Below are positions 47,666-62,330 of a stretch of DNA of 64,000 nucleotides, one piece after another. The notes beneath the pieces are model-generated. The model had not been told where the DNA came from. It saw only the letters and a list, made by a program, of their open reading frames with translations, and ran no database searches. This DNA is from Hoplostethus atlanticus. Lineage: Eukaryota > Chordata > Actinopteri > Trachichthyiformes > Trachichthyidae. The stretch lies in assembly GCA_034670405.1 (NCBI GenBank), contig JAXDDX010000011.1, positions 567,001 to 631,000 of the forward strand. Direction: 5' to 3'. Every line of letters starts with the position of its first letter. The first letter of the stretch is position 1. The position numbers and the translations under genes were made by a program.

Positions 47666-50319
47666 CTGCACTTCCAGGGTTCTGCTGGTAAATGCCAGAA
47701 CAACAGTTGAGATATTCTTAATTATAGAGACTAAAGGGAGTGAGGACGTATTTTAGTGTGATATGTGATTATTCAGTTTAGCTAAAAATATGCCAGTAAA
47801 ACACATGGGACCAAAGATGTGAAATAGTCAAAGACAATCAGTGTGTATGTTCGAAGTGGAAATGCTCAGCAGTAGTTGTCTCGTTCAGTACTGCATTTCC
47901 ATAATTGTTTGTGACGCTTCTCACTTGGCAGCATGGCGAGCATTTATCACAGTACTGTGATTGCTTTGGTCAGTGTGAATTTTTGATATCCGTAATGAAC
48001 TGCAGAAACAATAAATCAAAAGCAAAACACCTCTCTGTGTTTCGTTGGAGCACTATAGTATTTGAAAAGTACAGTTGCTTTGAAGCAGAGGTATTTAATG
48101 CCACTTGTGTAAATCAAGATAATTTCTCACGTGTGTCAGGATATATCAGCTGTCAAAGGAAACTGCAAAATTGAAGAAAAAAAATCAATCTGTAAGATCA
48201 ATTCAATAATTAGCAAGCTTACTACTTGTTCCTGTCTCTAAGCTTAAGGCTTAAAAGGCTTAAAGCTTACCTGATATTTACTGTTACTCACTCAAGAGGA
48301 AATTATTTGACAGTAATGCTGTGTTCATCAAATCGCTACCATGTGTACTTCCTACACAACTGCTGTGCAATGAGTAACCAAAGTCAAATTTATGGGTCAA
48401 ATTTATAATGGATTCAAATATCTGAATGAACTGAATGCACAAAACACTTCAAAAGACTTTGTGAAGCTGGGTAGCCTGCTATCCTTAATGTATAAACTCA
48501 TTTCTTCACTACTGGACAGTGTACAATGGAGAGTGACCTGGAAGACAGTAGAGCTAGAAGGAATGATATCCATGAACTAGACCAGCACCCATAATACTAT
48601 GAGCACTAAGCATGCACCTTGTCTGCTGCACCACTGAACGTCTCCATTATATATGTTCATAAGCTGAAAAGCGCAGCTGAAAAGCACAGTGACAAACGTA
48701 GAGGGATCACAGAGAGGCAAAGGTCTCAAGACAGAAACTGAACTCTGGTTCACTACAGTGAATTACCAGTAAGACTAAGACCCAGCTGCCATGTGGGGTC
48801 TTAAAATACATATTCAATCATTATTTTGTCCAGGTCTGGCATGCCTGAGCTGAATCAAATCCCGCTGTCATCCTGGGCTCAGCCCTCGCTTCATTCCCCT
48901 CACCCAGCTAATGAATCTCCCGACTTGTAGACAGCCGGGTCAATATGGGGCCGGACAACTTTGATTTGTATGTCCTGCCCCTCTGTCCTATTGGACTACT
49001 GGTCAATAGGCCTGTCTTCCCATTACACTGGCGATTAATGTGGCAAGCTGCCAAACACTACACAGGAGTGACCATGGTGGAGCTCTCAGCAGTGTCTCGG
49101 CTACAAATGAGCCTGAATGGCATGAAAAATCACCCTAAAACAGGTTTCACCCATGTAGTAGTGCTGGGCAGTCAGCGTCTTTTTGGTGATTTCGAACCAG
49201 TACCTCAAAATGAATCAAACCTTCAAGTTTTTGGGGTTTTCGAGTTTTTTCTTAGATTGAGCTATTCGGTCTTCATTACTTCTGGGTAACGTCGTGTGTG
49301 CCTTACACGTCAACTGTTTAAGTGCTGTTCACATTTTGGGCCAATAGAGGGCAGGACACGCTGATCATTTTTGCTAGTATTGTGAGAGAGTCAACACATG
49401 GCATATCCTATTTAATTTGATTTATTTTATCTCTAGGTTTTTAAATGGTGTCGTGCACGTCTATTTCATATGGAGAGAGAAGCACTGTGATAGTAATTTT
49501 CTAATTGGTGTGTAAGTATCAATTCAACAAATCATCCTGAAAACTGCAGCTTCATGCCTCGCCAGATACCGCAGGCTCAGTATCTGCAGTCAAGTCGAGT
49601 TTGAGTATTCAGTCCATCTGGGTTACTGAAACTTGAAAACCCGGTAAATTACTTAACACGGTTCTGTGGCTCACTGTAGCCTGTACTTAGATAATTTACA
49701 GAAGCCATTTGTCTCAGTGCAGCTTGAGAGAGCTTGGCTGGTGTGTGGGTGGGGGGAAAGGCGACTAGCTGGGCATTGGAAGAGCTGGTGTTGGACTCGT
49801 TCATTGAGCTGTGGTGGGAAACTCGGAGTGGGAGGTTCCATTTACTTGTACCAGTACGTACCACTGCAGACTCGGTATGTTTCGAGCTTGAGAATGATTC
49901 ATTCAAAATTATTTGTTCGTTCTTTTACGCCCGACTCTAAATGCATACTTACAAGCCCTTAACTACAGTGCAAAAAACATTAGGATCAAATTTAAGAGGT
50001 ACAGTAATAACACAGGACAGAAAATAAAAAATCAATATATAAAAAAACAAAAAATCGAATCTGTGATATCTGCTGACAACAAATTGGAGACTAATTTTGT
50101 GAGTGGGTAATATGTTTGAGCATTTGCAACCAAATGAGCTTTCATTGGCGTGCTGGTTATGTACCCATATCCCTGGAAAATCACTCTGTGGCCACAACCT
50201 CCGTCTCATTCACTGACTGGAGCAGCTCCTGATTTTGTTGCTTAATGTTGATGTTCACATATCTTGGCTGTTCCAGATCATATGGGGATTTTGTTTAATT
50301 TCCCCTTTAAATGTGTATA

Positions 50320-50321
<2 letters not shown>

Positions 50322-50362
<41 letters not shown>

Positions 50363-50369
50363 TGTGTGT
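50322..50369. repeat. (GT)n microsatellite
   Basis: About 48 bases of GT with single T insertions near the right end. Confidence 0.92.
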
Positions 50370-53300
50370 TTTTAAGCCAAACTATGGGCATTCATCATTC
50401 CTGCTTCACTGTAAACAGCTGGTGAAGGTTGATAGCGAATAATACGCATTCTCCATTGATTTACAAAGTTTTGCAGGAGGGAAAAATAACTATTTTCTGG
50501 CAAATTCTGTCAGAGGAGAGTGAATGAGCCAATGTACAGCAGAGATGGTGCCAAATCCAGACTTTCACTGGGATTTCAGCGAAACAGGGAGTGAGTTATA
50601 GCATGGGCAAGCTAATTAGGGTGGCTGGTTGGGGGAAAAGTTGCTCCCTATCAAAAAGGTTTAGTACTGTTATGTGGCCATTTGTTGATTGTGTTTTCAT
50701 TTGTTGTAAAGTGAGGACTGGAGTTGTATTGTAATATCCTAAAATAATGTGGCAGACAGGTCGTTAAAGCATTGCACTCAAGAAATTGGTGCCAATGAGG
50801 ACACACGGTATTCTTCAAGCAGCATCACAGTTTATTTCAAACAAATGCAACTCTTTAAATACTAAAATCAACAACAGAAAGAGGAAATAAATGAGAATAG
50901 AATGCTAGACAAGCAAAAATGGCCAATGATATTCTACTTCGAATGTAGTGGTAATAAAACATTGTAGTTTATTATTATTCACTTCACAAAATGTACAAAA
51001 CAATCATTCCTCAGGAAAAAAAATTAAATGTATAACTCACACAGAGATAATGTCATTCCCAATTATCCAGATTCCATCAGCAAATTGTGGATATTGGAGC
51101 TGCTACCAGGACAACAAGGGGCTTATCCAGATTGCACTTTGCCTGGAGGTTGCGGTTGAGCTGCATCAATCACATCTCTGGGCTTTTATTTTTGGCAGGG
51201 ATGTGACTTCCTCGGACTGGCAGTGACACTCTCTCCTTCTCATGCGGAGCTGTGCCAGAGACCCCTCCAGAGGTTGTGTTCTTTCCATCCATCATGGTCT
51301 GAGCTAACATGACACCTTTTCATTAGTGCAAAGTGCTCCAGAGGATACTAGCCCCCAAAAGCAAGCAGATCTAACACAACAGTGTTCACCGGCCAGGGTA
51401 AAGGTGATAATGAGATGTGGATGTCGCTTTTAAGTTCATTAAGTTCTTGGGGAACAAGGAAAATGTTATGCCAATTGTACAGATAGCTCCCACATGTTCA
51501 CTTAATCACTGAATTAATAGCTGTGAAGACTTTCACTTTATATAGTCAGACTGTGTTTAGTTTTTTTTATTGCATACTGTTGATTTAAAATAACTAGTTT
51601 GCGTAAACTTTCATTGTACAATATAAAAAGTAATCTGTACAGATCTGTTTGTAGTTGTCTTCTGGAATCAGCCCAGATGAAAACTGGGAAAAGCCGTTGC
51701 ATTGCACAGCATCATCAAGTGATGATATATCTCTCCTTACTATCTGTAAAAGATCCTTAATTTTAAAACAGGTGAATCAATATAATCTATTACATCTCGA
51801 TGAAACTCATTTGAAAAGTCCTTATCTCTTTTAACTGCACCCGAAAAGAGGCCACTGGAAAATTCTGACTAACTGCTGAGTAAGACTTTGTCAGGACTTT
51901 GTCAGTGGAGCAGCATTGGAAGTCATCTTTGACCTAAAAATGATTTATATTACCATAATAATAAAGGCATTCTCCCTGACTGATTTATGTAATTTCCCTT
52001 ACTGTCATTATCAAGGGAAGTGATAAATTAATCCTTAGCCACTGCTCTGGTCTCAATTGATATTTCCACCTTTTAAATTCTGTTGAAAGCTGGCCCATAA
52101 ATGCAGCCTTTGCACTTTATGTGCTCCATTCGTTTTATCCTACTAAACACACAACTCTAATCCTATCAACGGCAAGGAATGTTCCAGAATGGGCATTAGC
52201 GTGGGGGCTTACGGAGCGAGGAAGGCAGCATTGGTATTCATGCAATTTCTTGGGACAGACTCGTCTAGTTTTAGGGAAATTATCTTGGGAAACTCTGATG
52301 CAGCTAACGTACCCATTAGAGTATGAGCTACCAGGCACGAGTCTGGAGGGTTGGGGGTTTCTAAGAGAAGGCCAACAAGCTGTCAATTAAACTATTTCCT
52401 AGTATAATGTAGAAAATTAAATGCTCTCAATTTCTACAAACAAATCTTTCTCTGTGCGGTTTGATGTTTACACAGTTTTTTGGAGTATATTCAGTTGATT
52501 ACATGTGCGCATGCTTTCAATATAGATTATTTTAAATAAAGGTTCAGGTTTAGCAAGCAATACATCTTGATTTACTAATTAGTAAGAAAAAAACTGCGTG
52601 CGCTAAGAATTGGCAAAAGGTTTTAGCTATCACTAGTGAAGGCCATTTTCTGTTAGTTACACCAATGCACAGGCATGGCTGCAGAGGTGTAGGTCTGGGT
52701 TACTTGTCAAAGATAATCATTAACTGTGATGGACAGTGGCTCACCAGTCCCTGCCAGGTACATTTCCTGTCAATCTATCACCAGTGTCATGCTTCATTAA
52801 ACGGATTCCCATATCAACTATTGTACACTACTATAAAATCCTAGTAATGCTACTGTAATAAGCAAATACCAAATACAAAGACCTTTTCATTTGTATGGTA
52901 TAGTACAATTTTGTGTTTATTTACCATGCAGCCCATTTCTTTATCTTCTTTATGACCGTACCCCAACATCTACAACAGAGTACATTATTTACAGAAGGCC
53001 AAGAGAAGACAAAAATTTAAAATTCATCCGTTTCATTCATTTCAAAATTTCATCCATTTCAAACCAGTCACTTGGCCTCAGCCTCCTTTCCAACTGTCAT
53101 GCACATTCATAAAACATTATGAATCTAGCCACACACAATTGTGTGTGTACATTCAATCCACAATAGATTTAATCCACAGAAGGCTACAATGTAGCCAGGA
53201 TGGCTACAATCCAATTTGTTTTTATCCTATTCAATTATTTTTTGAATGGTTGTTTGTCAAGTAGTACTCTTAAGGTGGTGATGAGGATTCCTGTTGAAAC

Positions 53301-55849
53301 GGAGCATTTTGCAGGTGAACAATACTCCAAAACCTCAAGTCTCATTGACTGGCTACACATTAAAAAAGCAGATTTTTCATGGCATTATCAGATATCAACA
53401 AAGTGAAATGAGTGTACCAAAGGAGTTCACTTTCTGTTCAGTCTAATTCTACCATTATGTGCGTGGCGTTGCTAGGTTACAGTGGTGAGATGTCTCTAAG
53501 GGACCTTCCAATGGCCACTTGGTATTTAAGACCATTGTGTATTTTAATCAGATCCAGTACAATTTTGTGTGGCAATATTGGTCGAGATTGTTTATCAGGA
53601 GCTTTAAAAAGTGAATCTTGAGTGAGAGAAACTCAGTCCTAAAACTTTTTTCTGTTCTCCAGAGACATCACTGCCGACCAACAGTTCCCTATTTCATATA
53701 GGATCAATACATTCCAAATTGAATCCACATTAAAGGGGCAGAAGTGTGTATAACAATAAAAAGGAACAGGCAGTGCAGCAGATGGGACTGTTTCATACAC
53801 TGCTGGTTCACTGTAATGGAAACAGTAAACATCCCCAGCTCATAGCCTGATGTATGCTTCTAACAACTCAGACTGACAGGACAGACAAGGAGTAGAAGTG
53901 AACCCAATTCTCAAAACTAAGCCAGATTATTGTCACCATATCTTACGGTTAAGGTTTTCCCGTCTTGCATTGTTTAATCCATTTACAATAGGCCTATACT
54001 GCACTTCTTTTTACTATACTGCACAAACAGCTATTTATTTTCGATGAAACTTGCAAGGCTAATGCAACCAAAGTAACTGAGGTGAGGTGAGAAGACGTGA
54101 GGCTGGAGACACATTTATCAGGAGCGTATCCAAATGCACCTGCTGGACTTGATGTCCCATCTAATCATGAAACTGTCAGTGGAAAATGATTTGATGATGA
54201 TGAAGTGCAGGCTGACGCAGAGATCAGGCGCTTCTATGTCTCTGAATGTATATCGCTGTTGTTCAGGTGAATTGTAAACGCATTTAAGTGTTTCTTATGT
54301 GATGATGAGTGCAACATGAGCCTATTGCTTGGTGACACAGGATAGCGCTATTTTTTTTCAGGCTGAGATATCCTTTGCTTTGTGTTATGGAAAGGATGCC
54401 TTTAGTAGTGGCAATATCTTGAGTCACTGAATAACATAATAGGATCCTTCATGGATTTTATGTTTTGGTGTTTATTGGATTTAAATGAGGATGGATTACC
54501 ACAGCTTGTAAAGCGTACATTTTATTTGAGAGAGTAATTGGCTTACAGAAGGAAGGTGGCATGCACCCTGACACGTTTTAACTTCCAAATGGCCCCCTGT
54601 CTGATTTATAAGGCTAACCCACTTCATTATTTAGTGCTTTAGATTCTCCCCACGTGTTAACAACGCCAGCGTCTTGTGGTCAAGGAGCACAATACACTAT
54701 GGTTGTTGGGAATCAGATCACTGTCCAGACCCTGTAGGAAGATTTGGTGAATTATTTAATGGAGTTGGACAGGTTTTGTACATTCTGGGCGCCACTGAAC
54801 TGAGTTTCAACAACCAAAGCGAATGCCAGCTAACTGAGCCCACTCCCAGCATGGTTTCTCACACTCAACACTCATCTGATACAGTAGCTGTAGCTTTGTT
54901 ATTGAGTGACTTTGGCAGTTATTTTGGCAGGGACTACTGCTGATTCATGTCTCTCTCTCTATGAGGTATTTTGCACATGCTGACAAAATCAAGTTTCATC
55001 CTAAAAGCCAAAAATAGATCAATCACATCACAATCACACAAATCACATTTTGCCATTTCAGAAGTGAATCCTAATTCCACCTTGATTTTCAATCTTAATT
55101 ATTTATTATTATATAATTATTATTATATTTATTGTACAGCAGAAAAGAGGGAACACTGCAAGAACACGTTGTTGGGTGTAATGAAAATCCTGGGCAAGAT
55201 CAGTGAGGCAGCTAAATGTTAAATAGGACCCAGCAGTCTGTCAGCACTGCTCAGAGTAGCACTTTACTCTGCAATGCACAACATAAGACGCAACATACTT
55301 AACCACAATTGATGTAGAGCCTTGAACATTGTTTAATACTGTTGCTCATCACTTTTACACTGGTACAAATGAGCAAATTCAGGATAGGTAGACATATATC
55401 CCAAAAAGACAAGCTATGTATTAATAGTGATTTTTTGTATGTATGTAGGGAATATGAATTAAATGAAGATAACAATAATCACAAATTTTGTAAAAACCTT
55501 TGAATATTTGAAATCATGAAAAGTGACGCCAGTAAATGACGCATTCAATTTCTTCTTCTTAGCGGCTGGTTGGTGTGAAGGTGGCAAGGATTTGTTTTCT
55601 CCAAGCAGGCTGCAGGTGAATTCAGCTTTCTCCTGATGTGCTCAGTCGTTTTGTATATTCCAGTCTTCAGTTTCAATTCCTCACTTCCTGTTTGCTGAGA
55701 TGATTTCCCACTAGTCACCATACCCGATTCATATTCATCAAAATAAGAATATTAATAATATGGGCAAATAGGGTGAATCTACGGTGTGAAGGGACACTTC
55801 ATGATTTAGTGAGTAGTTCTCTTGCCTACCTACGTTGACTGCACTTTTT

Positions 55850-55904
55850 GTAAGTCACTTTGGATAAAAGCGTCTGCTAAATGACTGTAATGTAATGTAA
55901 TGTA
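55850..55904 (+). repeat. LINE/SINE 3' tail with (TGTAA)n
   Basis: TAAGTCACTTTGGATAAAAG followed by CGTCTGCTAAATGACTG and then TAATG repeats. This 3' tail is shared by L2-type LINEs and their SINE partners in fish. The upstream part of the element is not recognisable. Confidence 0.75.
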
Positions 55905-56125
55905 GGCTGATAAGATGGGTGTATTTTTACATTACAATCTTGCCTACAGTGCAGCTTTGATTTTGAGTCTGCTCCATACTGCAGGAGATGAGCCCTGAAG
56001 CTGAGGTGTCCCTCAACAGAGGCACAAGTCCCCCCGCTAATTACCAGAGATGCATGAGGCGTGCATGAGTTTCCATTTGGCCAGCGAGGTCGTAACCTTC
56101 CAGCCTACCCTGAGGGCTAACAAAG

Positions 56126-56147
56126 ATGAGGAGGAGGAGGAGGAGAA
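56126..56147. repeat. (GAG)n microsatellite
   Basis: About seven GAG units. Confidence 0.85.
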
Positions 56148-58500
56148 AGATGAAGACAGGATGGAATGAGAAAGATGGATCATCTGTCAAAGCTGAGGCT
56201 GTGATTAGTGTGAGCTTGGAACTCAGAAGCAAGGAATGATGAGGCTGACCTTCAGCCCTCACCTCAAACCCAGCTGTCGATCATACCGCCAAAACCACGC
56301 TTCAGTGAAGGGCCATTCAGTGGCTCAGAACTGTCTGGGGTTTGTGTCAAGAAACCTGTATAGCTGATTTCTTAGTGTACAAACACTTCTGATCTGACTT
56401 TGAGCAATACAGCAATTTGTAAATTGGGTTTGCTAAGCTAGACATTTATCCCTACTCCATTTTGTTTACAAACCTTTTGCTGTAATGCAAAAAGTAGATT
56501 GGATGTGCTTTGAGTGAGAGCTGTAAATGATGTCGTATTGCGCTGAGAGCTGCTGACTTCTGATGAATGAACTCATTTTTCTGTTCTGCCTGAGCACAAT
56601 GTCACTTCTCTCTGCCCTAAGAGTTCGCAGCCGGGAGTTAGAGAGTTAAGTTACTTGTCTGACCTTGCGTCACCTGTGAAGCCTGAAATTAAGAGTGTTT
56701 TCCGATTTTGTTGGCAACACCAGGCCTGAGACATCGGGAAAACATTGTCCTCATACTCTTTCACCCTGTTCTTGAAAATGTCACTTTACATGATTGTCTC
56801 AAAAGAGATTTCAGCTGGCAGGCTAGTCCACCTCCTTGAAATGATTTCAGTAACAGCTATCACAAATATTGGACACTTCCACACCACTTGGTGGCAACAG
56901 TGTCTCACCTTGTCAGGGGAAAACTAGAATGTAACTAGAATCAAATAATAGTGGCCCGATGAGACAACATACATCAACTTTGTGCCAAAGAGTTTATCAC
57001 TATTACTACTAACGGTAGCAGATGTGTTATGTTCGTATCAGTCAAAGTTAAAGATTGATCTATTACAGTGTCATCATACAATCACACACTACAAACAACA
57101 CAAATGCACGATCCACAACATACAGTGACTTACAGTGAGTGTAACAGTAGAATAAGCCTCAATTCCTAAATCACCAGCATTACAAGCAAGAGATACTAAG
57201 GCCAGCATGGGTCAGAGCCATAGTGACCTGACAATATTCAACCCCAGAATGATCATGCAAGAGAAAAGTGCCAGAAGAAGAAATGAGAGAAGTTGAAGGG
57301 ATTTTGTTTTTGTTTTTAATTATAGGACAGTTAGGAGAGGTACAACAAACTTCAGTAAACTCATGAAACAACATCAAGACCTCTAGCAATCTGCTGACTT
57401 GTTTTCAAGTCTCGTCCACCTCACATCTTCACACTTTCCATTTAAGATAGATGCCTAATCTTTACCAAAGCAAATTCATGAATGGCATTGCATAGGCATG
57501 TACTCTTTTGATAGGGCAACCCCCTCTGTCCTCACTTTCTGCATTGCCTTTCTCCACCACACTCATCTCACTAATGGATCACAGATGGCTCAGGGTTCAT
57601 GCAGCAACTCATGCATATGAATATGGACAGTGTGAAGATGCGACGTGGGTGAGACTTGAAAACAAGGTGATCACAGGAGATGGTTGTTGAAGTGCACTGG
57701 TCACTCTGTAAATGAGAACTTTTTAAAATTTGAACTTGAACTACTTGTGAATGTGAAGTTGTTAGGGGGAATGCCTCTTGTTTAATCAACTCTGTTGCTG
57801 GACATCCTCTTACCTGGTCAGCTATACTGAGATACAAGTACACCCGATGCATTCTTGCATTGGGTGCATCTTCCTGGACGATTCTCGACTTGGTCTTGTG
57901 TTTGAAATAAATGAAGCACTGATCTTTTAAACAGCAGGCAAACTCCCCTGACAGCCATACAAACATTTTTATGTGCTCTTAATTCAAGAAGCCATCAATA
58001 GCTGTATGGATTCTATATGGACTCAGCACAGAACAGAGACTAGCAAATAAACTTGACATTGCCAATACAAAGTGCACCCCAGGGTTCTTGTGGTACAATT
58101 TTATTGAATGGTCCTTGAGGTATTTTTTCTGCACCTAATTTGCATTTACTTTAGACAGTAATTTCAGAAGACAAACTCTGTCTGGGTTTTAGGGAAGAAT
58201 GACAGGGCAGAAAAATCTCTTTGCTAAATCAGAGAGAATCAGAACATTTTGGGAGGGAGCGTACTCATTTCTCAAGAGTGTGATAAATGGTTTAGTTCCC
58301 CAGATCAACAGATATTGTCTGGTGCCAGAGACACTTTCATGTGGCTGCAATAGATTATTGTAGAGATGATTCACTATAACATCCCTCCTCCTATTGATAC
58401 TATTGATAAGGATGAATTATGTCTTAGATCTGTTACATTGTTTTTTTTGTTTTTTTGTCATGTCATGGATGACAATAGCAGAGCGAAACCACTAAGTACC

Positions 58501-58550
58501 CCCCCCCACACACACACACAGACATACACACATACACAATAAGCAAACAC
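58501..58550. repeat. Poly-C and interrupted CA tract
   Basis: A short C run followed by CA units broken by GA and TA. Confidence 0.7.
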
Positions 58551-60098
58551 ACAATAGAACAGCAGAGATTACTTCCTGCTGCTACAACTACTATGATAAA
58601 ATAATGAATGCCTCACCTGTCCAATTTGCCTTAAAAAGAACATCATTATTCCTTTCAAGAGACAGTAAGTGAAGAAAATGTATCACTTATCTAGCATTCA
58701 AGTTGATCTATGCCATAATTTAAGCATTTATCATTTAAGCATGTTATCAAGGTCTGTTACTGTAGGATACATTCCTCAATATTTCTGGGAGAATGGGCAT
58801 GGTTGAGCCTTTTAGATGCTCATGTAGCAGCATGCTTATGGCTCAAATTAAAGACTTTATTGTTCCATTTTTCATTATAGGAAGAGCAATAGATTGAAGA
58901 CTGAGCAGCAGCAGATCGATCACATATGGTCTTGCAATGAAGATAATGCCTACAAATACCTTGGTATTCGATCAATTTGACTATTTTTGTGTAACTTTGA
59001 TGGTCAATGATACAAAATCTTTATTGTCAATCTCTCAAAGGTGAACCAAACAAAGCTTCTTTTATTCTGTTATAAATTATGACTTTTATTTTGACAATCT
59101 TGGACAGAAAAATGGCACACAGACACAGACATTACATGAACACTGAAAGCTGAACTAAGAGCTGAATCAGCATTCATGAATGAGCCATGTTGCAGAAATG
59201 AAGCACTTGTTCAGGTGTTATGAATGTGTCACGAATTGGGTGATCAAAGAAAAGAAAATGAATTTGTTGATGAAGGATGAGTGGCAAACATTCAACACTC
59301 TTACAAGTTCAAACAAAATGCCATTCCCATGACTTGTCATCAACAAACTCATATTTTTCTTTTTCCTTTCATAGAAATTGAACACACCCAGTTTATAGCA
59401 CATTCATCACAGTTCGGCAACAGCTTCATTACAGTGAATCAGTAATTTATTTGTTAGCTCTAAATGGCATCCTGCCCCTCTGTGTTAGACAGTAACAGCC
59501 TTCCTAAGGACAAAGAAGTCTTCGGTTTCTCAAAAAGTAACACAGCAGATTAACTCAGAGAGGCAGCACAATGACACATCCAACTGCTCAGAATTACTGT
59601 TTCTAACTTCTTATACAAAAGTAACTTTACATAAAAAAATACCTTGGATTTGATTGGATTGGATTCCACTCGGCCACATTTTATTTTGATCCCATTCAGA
59701 CTGCCAGTACACTGCTCCTCTTGCTGAGTGTATTATCCTTAAATAGCCATGAAGAAAACAAATTAGTCACACGGGGGACAGAAGATGTTCACCCCTAACC
59801 ACGTCATAAATTTCATACTCCAAATGGCCCTGTCTTTATAGTTTAAAGCAGGTTAGTACAATGGATAGTAAAGGAGGGACAGCAGCAAAACAAAGTAAAA
59901 AATGACCTTTGCTCTATTGAATTTTTGAACTTAAACAACAAAATTGTTAAAGTGTTTTTTCTTGATTTGCAGTGGCTGATGACTTAACATCCACCCTCGA
60001 CAACATCAACATCCAAATATCGACTGCCCCATCAGAAACTTTTAACTGAGACTAAAGTTGTCCATGTTATATTTCAATGTGACCATGATATCACGTTT

Positions 60099-60156
60099 GC
60101 ATTTTACATTTAGCCATTTAACTGATGATCTTATCCAGAGCAATTCTCAGTGAGTT
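60099..60156 (-). repeat. Second copy of the LINE/SINE tail, reverse orientation
   Basis: Plus-strand ACATTTAGCCATTTAACTGA then TCTTATCCAGAGCAATTCTC is the degenerate reverse complement of the tail at 55850-55904. Confidence 0.65.
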
Positions 60157-62330
60157 CTTGAATCAAGCAAATGCTAAAGGTCCAACAAATGCCAAAAGAC
60201 TTTGGACACTGGAAGAAATGCCCCAAATACTGATAGTTTTGTTTAGTTTGTTTCCTCCTACTCATTGAAGTTGATCATAAATCAGGTTAATCCCACAACC
60301 TCCAAATGCAAGCCATTACCTCTGTACACACAAATAAACCAAACTGCTAATACAGTTGACAATACTTTTTGCAATGATGGAATACCCACATAAACTCTTG
60401 ACAGTGTTTTAGACACTCTTTTGCAATGCACTTCATGCAAACAAGCAGCCCAACAGGATCAAAAATGAGTGGGTGGTATTCTCCTTCAATATGAGTGAAT
60501 AAACTGATATGTTGGAAAAGGAATTGTGATATTGATTCATGAATTTTGTTACCCAGTTTTAGATTGTGGCTACACCTATCATGGCACAATTTATTTTGTT
60601 CCATGCATATTGTGACATTTTGCATTACAATATATTGTGTTATAAAGTATTCTAGTCCTGCCTTCAACTGTATATCCTCTCACCAGCACCACATGACCCT
60701 GGCAAGTATTTCAACTAGTGAGTTTCCACCAAGGGGCAACAAAAATCTGTTTCAAACTAATTACACTCTCCCGTTTGAACTCAAGCAGGAGAGCTGGGTT
60801 CAACCACATTATCTGGGTAAAGAGGCACATCTGTAACCAACAGTCGCTGGCCACTGACAGTGATTGTTTTTTTTGCCCTCAGTCAGGCTCAAGCTAAGTA
60901 CCTCTGCTCACCATGACATATTGTCTCATCAAATCCACCATGTGAGAAGGATCCAATTCAAGTGGCAACATAGCAACATAGGAGTCAGTTTACACCAAGG
61001 GGCTATATCATATCACCTGAGATTGGCAAAAATACTAAATTTATCATAAAAATAAAAAATAACAAATACTCCTTTGACAAAATGCATCATAATAACCTAT
61101 AAAGGACTGGTGGCAAGAAATGTATTTCATTAAAATAGTGAAAATAAATAACTAGCTATTGGCCATATTCCAGTTGAGGTCTTATTTGGGTTAAGCTGTT
61201 TACATGTTGCCATAAATAAACAAGTTAACTGAATATTCCTGTCTACCTAGAAGCGAAAGAAATGACAATCCCAATAGTAATACTAATAGTACAGTATGTA
61301 GTGCTCTCCTGCCTGGGTGGATCCCTGAATTGATCCCTCCATCTGCAGTCTGAGTGAAAGACAGTAAATGAGCATCAGGTTTCGGTCATTGTGTCTCAAG
61401 TTCCAGTGTTAGTGTGAACAATTCAAACAATTCAAAAAAGCTGTGATGCTGTCATGATATTTTACTGTGGTGGGCATTCTGTACAAGAGATGGTGGAAAA
61501 GTTAAGACCCAGCCTCTGAAATCACACTCACAGAGTATCTGCTGAAAAACCACAATCTTCTCCTCTTTGTCTCCACCACTCTGTTTCCCTCTAGGCATAA
61601 AGACTGTGGACTTCTCATTCTCCTTAAGAAAGAAAAAGTAACTGTTCTGAAATATACACACCATTCCTTTCAAAGATTATCATGTCATTGACCTTTTCTA
61701 AGGATTAAAGCTTTTACTGCAGTCCACCGGTATAGTTCCCTTTGGCGAAAAAGTCTGATTGTAGAAAGGTCATCGGGGTATTTAAGTTTATGACAGAACA
61801 CTTCTAAAATCAGGGAGAAAAGTCATTTTGAATACATGCAGTGTGAATTATTAAATCAAAATACCTTTACTCTGTTTTCTGTGTGGAGGCCAAAAAGATT
61901 ACTTCCATGAATAAATGGCGGTCAGATTTGTATAGAGTGTGCCACTGGGTACTTCTGTTTTCTCTGTCCGCTCAAAGATTCTGTGGTTATCATTTCCTAA
62001 ACACAAAAGGCCAGAGAATATCTTATTGTGTTAGTGCTACAGTGGCTCTCATGAGGAGCATTTTGACTTGCGTGTTTGTTTGGATAAGCACACAACGCCC
62101 TTTGGAAAAGAGACGATGATGCCATTGTTACTTTAAAATTGACCTGAACTGAACCTCAAATGACACGTTGAAGTTTGCTGCTTAAAACATTTTGCATCAA
62201 GTGTCTCTATTAGATAGTTTATAACATATTATTTGCAAAATATTTTTGGTTAACCATTTAGATTACAGACTGCTAATAACATGCAATTATAAGTAATTAT
62301 TTGATGAGAAAATATGGAATTATTTTACAT

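Larger units (their letters stand above)
45832..55800. other. Gene-poor sequence upstream of the BAALC-like gene
   Basis: It should contain the promoter and possibly a non-coding first exon of the BAALC-like gene (a donor-ended candidate lies at 46.2-46.38 kb). Otherwise there are SINE remnants, a GT microsatellite at 50.32 kb and long A+T-rich sequence. No recognised coding exon was found. Stretches near 48.84-49.10, 51.97-52.08 and 54.55-54.67 kb look less degenerate and may be conserved non-coding elements; that is an impression from composition only. Confidence 0.45.
55905..62330. other. Gene-poor sequence
   Basis: No recognised gene. Contents are a (GAG)n tract at 56.13 kb, short CA tracts at 58.5 kb, a LINE/SINE tail at 60.1 kb and several unassigned short open frames, of which one (57.79-57.97 kb, minus) ends at a donor-like site. 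Confidence 0.45.

Noticed and set aside
57115..57150. GTGACTTACAGTGAGTGTAAC, similar to the LINE/SINE tail
   Set aside because: Too short to distinguish from chance.
60347..60667. 106-codon minus-strand frame
   Set aside because: A+T-rich, no recognised domain, no splice context; compatible with chance.
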